Source of the DNA: Meiothermus sp.
GTDB taxonomy: Bacteria; Deinococcota; Deinococci; Deinococcales; Thermaceae
Direction: 5' to 3'
Assembly: GCF_026004115.1 (NCBI RefSeq)
Contig: NZ_BPIM01000001.1
Span: forward strand, 372,001-436,000
DNA length: 64,000 nt
The translations under genes and the position numbers were made by a program. The notes beneath the pieces were generated by a model, which made no database searches, was not told where the DNA came from, and saw only the letters and a list, made by a program, of their open reading frames with translations. Shown piece after piece: positions 60,961 to 64,000 of this stretch; the stretch's first letter is position 1, and the number at the start of each line of letters is the position of its first letter.

Positions 60961-62045
60961 CGGCTATATTCTCGGCCTTTCCAGGTATACTTCTTTTGTC
61001 CAGAGCGCAAATAGATGGGCGTGCTGAAAAGTGGGGCCAGGGGCACCAGCCCAAACTCCCACCACGCCCGTCCGGTTTTGAGGTTGAGCAACAGACGCTC
61101 CAGCAGACCCACGGCCCCCACCCACAACCAGCCGGGCTCGAGCAGCGCCATCGGCCAGCACAAGGTATAGGCCGTCAGGTGGCCCAGGTACGATAGCGCC
61201 AGCACCCCCCGACTGCGCCCGTGGAACTCGATCAGGTTCTTACCCAACCCCTCGACTATTTCCGCAAAGCTGCGGTACATCCGCACCGACACCAGACCGC
61301 CCCCCAGGGCCACAGCCAGGCGCTGCCCCGCTGCTTTGGTCTTTTGCGCCAGGCGCACATCCTCGAGCACCTCCCCCCGCACCGCCGCATGGCCCCCCGC
61401 AGCCAGGTAGGCCTGCCGGGTGAAGGCCATTACCTGCCCGTTGGCCGCCGCCGCCGAAGGAAAGGGCGTCCTGATAAGGGGATAGGGCAGGTAACACAAA
61501 AGCACATCGTCAATCAGGGGCAAAAGCACCCGCTCGGCCAGGCTGGGGGTAATCTGGCGCGGGTACACCGAGACCAGCCCGGCACGCTCCTGCTCCATCC
61601 GGGCCAGCACCGCCCGCACCCCGCGCTTGCGCCAGTACACATCGGCATCGCTAAAGAGCAGTACCTCCCCCTGGGCGGCCTGGGCCAGTTGAAAGCAGGC
61701 CCAGGTCTTGCCCATCCAGCCCTCGGGTTTGGGCAGGCCCGGAATCAGGCGCACCCGAGCATCCTGGCGGCCAAACGCTTCAACTATCTGGGCCGTGCCA
61801 TCGGTGGAGTGGTCGTCCAGCACAAGGATTTCCTGTACCCCTTGCAGGAGCATCCCCGGCAGGGTCTCGCGCAGGTTGTGGGCCTCGTTGCGGGCGGGCA
61901 CCAGGAGCGAGACCGTGGGGCGAGGGCCCTGCAATTTCTCCCGCTTCAAAACCGGGAACAAGGCCGTGTTCAAGAGCAAGATAAGTAGCTTCAGCCCCAG
62001 CCAGGCCAGTACCGTGTAGAGAACGTAATCGAGAAGAGCGGGCAT
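60957..62045 (-). CDS. Family 2 glycosyltransferase, probable carotenoid glycosyltransferase (CruC-like)
   Basis: This 362-residue membrane-bound GT-A enzyme has an N-terminal helix (about 8-30), the nucleotide-sugar fold with [18 protein letters not shown] near 45-62, DDHSTDGT near 76-83, the metal DxD in FSDADVYW near 130, and EDVRLAQK near 227. Two to three C-terminal helices follow (about 280-345). In the context of carotenoid tailoring genes it probably attaches a sugar to the 1'-hydroxyl made by the CruF-type hydratase (inference), but hopanoid or other lipid glycosylation is possible. Confidence 0.8.
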   Translation of the reverse strand: MPALLDYVLYTVLAWLGLKLLILLLNTALFPVLKREKLQGPRPTVSLLVPARNEAHNLRETLPGMLLQGVQEILVLDDHSTDGTAQIVEAFGRQDARVRLIPGLPKPEGWMGKTWACFQLAQAAQGEVLLFSDADVYWRKRGVRAVLARMEQERAGLVSVYPRQITPSLAERVLLPLIDDVLLCYLPYPLIRTPFPSAAAANGQVMAFTRQAYLAAGGHAAVRGEVLEDVRLAQKTKAAGQRLAVALGGGLVSVRMYRSFAEIVEGLGKNLIEFHGRSRGVLALSYLGHLTAYTLCWPMALLEPGWLWVGAVGLLERLLLNLKTGRAWWEFGLVPLAPLFSTPIYLRSGQKKYTWKGREYSR

Positions 62046-62063
62046 AGGGGTCAGGTGAGGAAC

Positions 62064-62098
62064 GAGCGATCAGCCATCGGCCTTGTTTGAGCCAGCGG
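62064..62098. repeat. Heptamer tract L (weak)
   Basis: Units GAGCGAT CAGCCAT CGGCCTT GTTTGAG CCAGCGG occupy the gap between the acyltransferase stop and the glycosyltransferase start. The register is 7 bp but the unit is poorly conserved, so this is a weaker member. Confidence 0.4.
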
Positions 62099-62101
62099 CT
62101 T

Positions 62102-62770
62102 TCAGCGCCCTCCCGTCAGTTTACCCAGCGCCGCCCCCCAGGCCGCCATGCGCTCGTGGGTGCTCTGGCGCCCGGCCAGGCGCAGTTCAAAACCGGGTAG
62201 CGGTTCCTCGGCGGGGGCGGTGCGAATCTGTTGGTCCAGTTCGGTGAGCATCTGTTCGAGGTGCTCGTGCAGCAGGTTCAGGTCAGGCCCCAGGGGTTCG
62301 CCGAACACCAGGTAGGCCTCGGCGAACTCGTGCCCGCGCAGGGTGACCCTCGAGGCCACCGGCACCACCGGCACCCCTGCCTTCTCGGCGAACCAGACCA
62401 CCCCTTTGTTCAGCTCGCCCAAAGCGCCAGGTGGGCGCAACTCACCTTCGGGAAAAACAATCAGCACCTGGCCCTGTTCCAAGGCCCGCAGACCCTCGCG
62501 GGGCTTGGCCGCCGAAACCGTGTCCAGGTGGCGAAAAAAAGCGAACTCCCGTAAGCGGCGCTCCCCCACCACAATCTTGAAAGGCTTCCGGGCGCCCCAG
62601 AATAAAACCGGCAACAGATAGCTATCCCACCAGGAGTGATGGTTGCCCGCCAGCACAAAAGCCCCCTCTGGCAACGCACCCCGCACCCACACCCCCCGCA
62701 AACCCCGTTGGACGGTACGGCGGAACAACACCCGGAAGAAAGCGGCCAGCAATCGTGCCCAAGGTCGCAT
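62102..62770 (-). CDS. PlsC-type acyltransferase, probable carotenoid glycoside acyltransferase
   Basis: This 222-residue 1-acylglycerol-3-phosphate-acyltransferase-fold protein has the catalytic HX4D as HHSWWD near 44-49 and the phosphate-binding FPEGELRPPG near 110-119, with an N-terminal hydrophobic stretch (about 5-25). Such enzymes acylate glycerolipids. Within this cluster, acylation of the carotenoid glucoside (CruD-like role) is likely but not proven. TAGGGT lies 9 nt before the ATG with an AGG just ahead of the start. Confidence 0.78.
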   Translation of the reverse strand: MRPWARLLAAFFRVLFRRTVQRGLRGVWVRGALPEGAFVLAGNHHSWWDSYLLPVLFWGARKPFKIVVGERRLREFAFFRHLDTVSAAKPREGLRALEQGQVLIVFPEGELRPPGALGELNKGVVWFAEKAGVPVVPVASRVTLRGHEFAEAYLVFGEPLGPDLNLLHEHLEQMLTELDQQIRTAPAEEPLPGFELRLAGRQSTHERMAAWGAALGKLTGGR

Positions 62771-62862
62771 CCTGCTTACACCCTACCAGGGTCAAGCACC
62801 AAAGGTCGAGGGGCTGGGCGTGGCGTAAACGGTCGTATACCGCAGACTACCAGACACGATTC

Positions 62863-62904
62863 GAAAGGCTTTCAGCACCAGGCCTTTAGCCTTCAGTCAT
62901 CGGC
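62863..62904. repeat. Heptamer tract M
   Basis: Six units, GAAAGGC TTTCAGC ACCAGGC CTTTAGC CTTCAGT CATCGGC, run across the stop codon of the CruF-type gene and into the gap towards the acyltransferase. Confidence 0.6.
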
Positions 62905-64000
62905 ACCCGTCCGGGCCCTCCAGCACGCCGCAGATACGAGCCCCAGGCCAACGCGTTCATAGCCAGGCCGCACACCAAAGCCGCCGGCCACAGGCCAAAC
63001 AGGGCCAGCCCAACAGGGATGAACAGGGCCTCGAGCCGGTAAGCCCAGGCAAAAGACCTGTTTCGGTGCAACTCGGGCCCCAGCCGACCGTATATCCAGG
63101 AAATCAGGGCACCCACCGCGAACCAGGCCAGGTAGTTCTGTAAGGGAGCGCCATACCAGAGGGGATGGGGGTCTTGCCAGGCCCAGTAGCCCCGGGCAGG
63201 CATCAGGGCTTCCAGGCCCAGATCCCAGGCCACCACCAGCAATCCGGTCAGCCAAGGCCGCCCCCCAGCCAGCCCATGCGCCGAGAGCACCAAGGCAAAC
63301 CAGCCCAGCGGCACAATCAGGGGCACGCCCAGCACGGTAGGCGGCGGGGCCCCCAGGTAGGTGTATTGACCAAAGGGCAGGCCCGTTTTACTGCCCAGAA
63401 GCTCCACCCCCAGGCCCAGAGCAAAGGCCAGCGCAAACAGCAGCCCAATCCGAGCCCCTACCTGCGCGTAGCCCCACCATAGCGCGGCCAGGCTGATGAG
63501 CGACATCTGCACCAGGCTGATGAGGGCGAAGCCCTCGGGCCATAGCGGCACCGGAATGCGCACCAGCACCGCCAGCGCCAGCAGCACCATCCAGGGCTTC
63601 AGGTGGGTTCTAAGCCATTTGAGGCGTACCAGGGCTTCCGGCTGCCCTAAAAGCCAGAGCGCCTGGGTTGTGGCAGTCGCCAACAACACCGCCCATACCA
63701 GAAGCGCAGCCTGGCCCCCCACAAGCCAACCAACTGCGCCCCCCAGCAACGCAGCTCCAAGCGCCACTACCGCCAGGGTTCGGCGAGCGGCCCAGAGCAG
63801 GTCGCCCCCCCAAACCGCCAGCACAGCCAGCACACAGCCCCACCAGGCCAGGGCCGCGCCCAGCAAGTCATCGGCCCTCAGCACCAGCAGCACCGCGCCC
63901 AACAATGCCAGGCCCATCCCCCCCAGCCCGCCCCACCAGCGCAGCCAGGCCGGGCCCGCCTCCTTCTGGGGTGAGCGAACCCAGACCAGCCCGCCCCAGG
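62886..64000 (-). CDS. cruF: CruF-type carotenoid 1',2'-hydratase, membrane protein, 5' end beyond the window
   Basis: This polytopic membrane protein has about ten predicted helices. The C-terminal 200 residues match the carotenoid-biosynthesis DUF422/CruF family: [74 protein letters not shown]. CruF adds water across C1'-C2' of gamma-carotene derivatives. The first 100 or more residues are extra hydrophobic helices that the core family lacks as I recall it. An ATG lies at 63917, but the frame stays open to the window edge, so the true start is probably outside. It is the most upstream carotenoid gene seen here. Confidence 0.8.
   Translation of the reverse strand, partial: WGGLVWVRSPQKEAGPAWLRWWGGLGGMGLALLGAVLLVLRADDLLGAALAWWGCVLAVLAVWGGDLLWAARRTLAVVALGAALLGGAVGWLVGGQAALLVWAVLLATATTQALWLLGQPEALVRLKWLRTHLKPWMVLLALAVLVRIPVPLWPEGFALISLVQMSLISLAALWWGYAQVGARIGLLFALAFALGLGVELLGSKTGLPFGQYTYLGAPPPTVLGVPLIVPLGWFALVLSAHGLAGGRPWLTGLLVVAWDLGLEALMPARGYWAWQDPHPLWYGAPLQNYLAWFAVGALISWIYGRLGPELHRNRSFAWAYRLEALFIPVGLALFGLWPAALVCGLAMNALAWGSYLRRAGGPGRVPMTEG

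Overview
The window looks like the chromosome of a pigmented thermophile of the family Thermaceae, most likely Meiothermus. The evidence is the base composition (roughly 63-65% G+C), protein families that recall Thermus thermophilus proteins almost residue for residue (a four-subunit 2-oxoacid dehydrogenase, CsaA, HisJ, MoaC), an outer-membrane assembly set, and a carotenoid-tailoring cluster whose enzymes fit the glycosylated, acylated 2-oxo carotenoid known from Meiothermus ruber. These comparisons are from memory; no database search was run. Coding density is high, and genes lie in short runs that alternate strand.

Layout. 1-427: non-coding leader with a structured, attenuator-like element. 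428-5430: operon for the E1alpha, E1beta, E2 and E3 subunits of a branched-chain-type 2-oxoacid dehydrogenase. 5455-10331: minC, a DUF420 membrane protein, csaA, a HerA-like ATPase, a flavodoxin and a CBS-pair protein. 10332-10975: repeat-rich gap with many hairpins and one copy of a MITE-like element. 10976-14947 (minus): polX with a damaged polymerase site, hisJ, a miniature PPDK-N-like gene and a HAD hydrolase. 15176-19246: secreted sugar dehydrogenase, then (minus) alkA-like, moaC and an ABC transporter pair. 19527-19637: SRP RNA. 19796-26047: lptF, lptG, lptD-like and lipoprotein operon. 26115-29478: mce, DedA, SDR, OsmC and a secreted protein. 29478-29749: second MITE-like copy. 29827-36362: addA and addB around a broken toxin-antitoxin pair and a class IV aminotransferase. 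36400-38907 (minus): Sco copper chaperone, a cytochrome c / PHM-type copper monooxygenase fusion and a small exported protein. 39090-45973 (minus): UvrD-like helicase, Ser/Thr kinase with a PQQ-type propeller, fmt, def and an EamA transporter. 46003-46310: gene remnants. 46335-49795 (minus): two M16 peptidase subunits and a CAP-domain protein. 49935-54495: recG, two tiny membrane proteins, a beta-lactamase-family hydrolase and a GNAT enzyme. 54733-58460: MarR regulator and a highly unusual MFS exporter. 58481-64000 (minus): carotenoid genes (CruF-type hydratase, acyltransferase, glycosyltransferase, desaturase, P450).

Most striking: (i) a 14-TM EmrB/QacA-type exporter carrying about 620 residues, including eight 44-residue repeats and 19-residue helical repeats, in the loop between TM13 and TM14, where the chain should lie outside the cytoplasmic membrane; (ii) degenerate 7-bp-period repeat tracts at more than ten gene boundaries, and one inside recG; (iii) a two-hairpin MITE-like element in two opposite-facing copies; (iv) a c-type cytochrome fused to a PHM-type copper monooxygenase next to a Sco chaperone.

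Expression signals: many first genes of operons have a TANNNT box 6-9 nt upstream of the start codon, which points to widespread leaderless transcription, as described in Deinococcus. Internal operon genes instead have purine-rich Shine-Dalgarno sites or ATGA/GTGA overlaps. No transposase, CRISPR array, rRNA or tRNA gene was seen.
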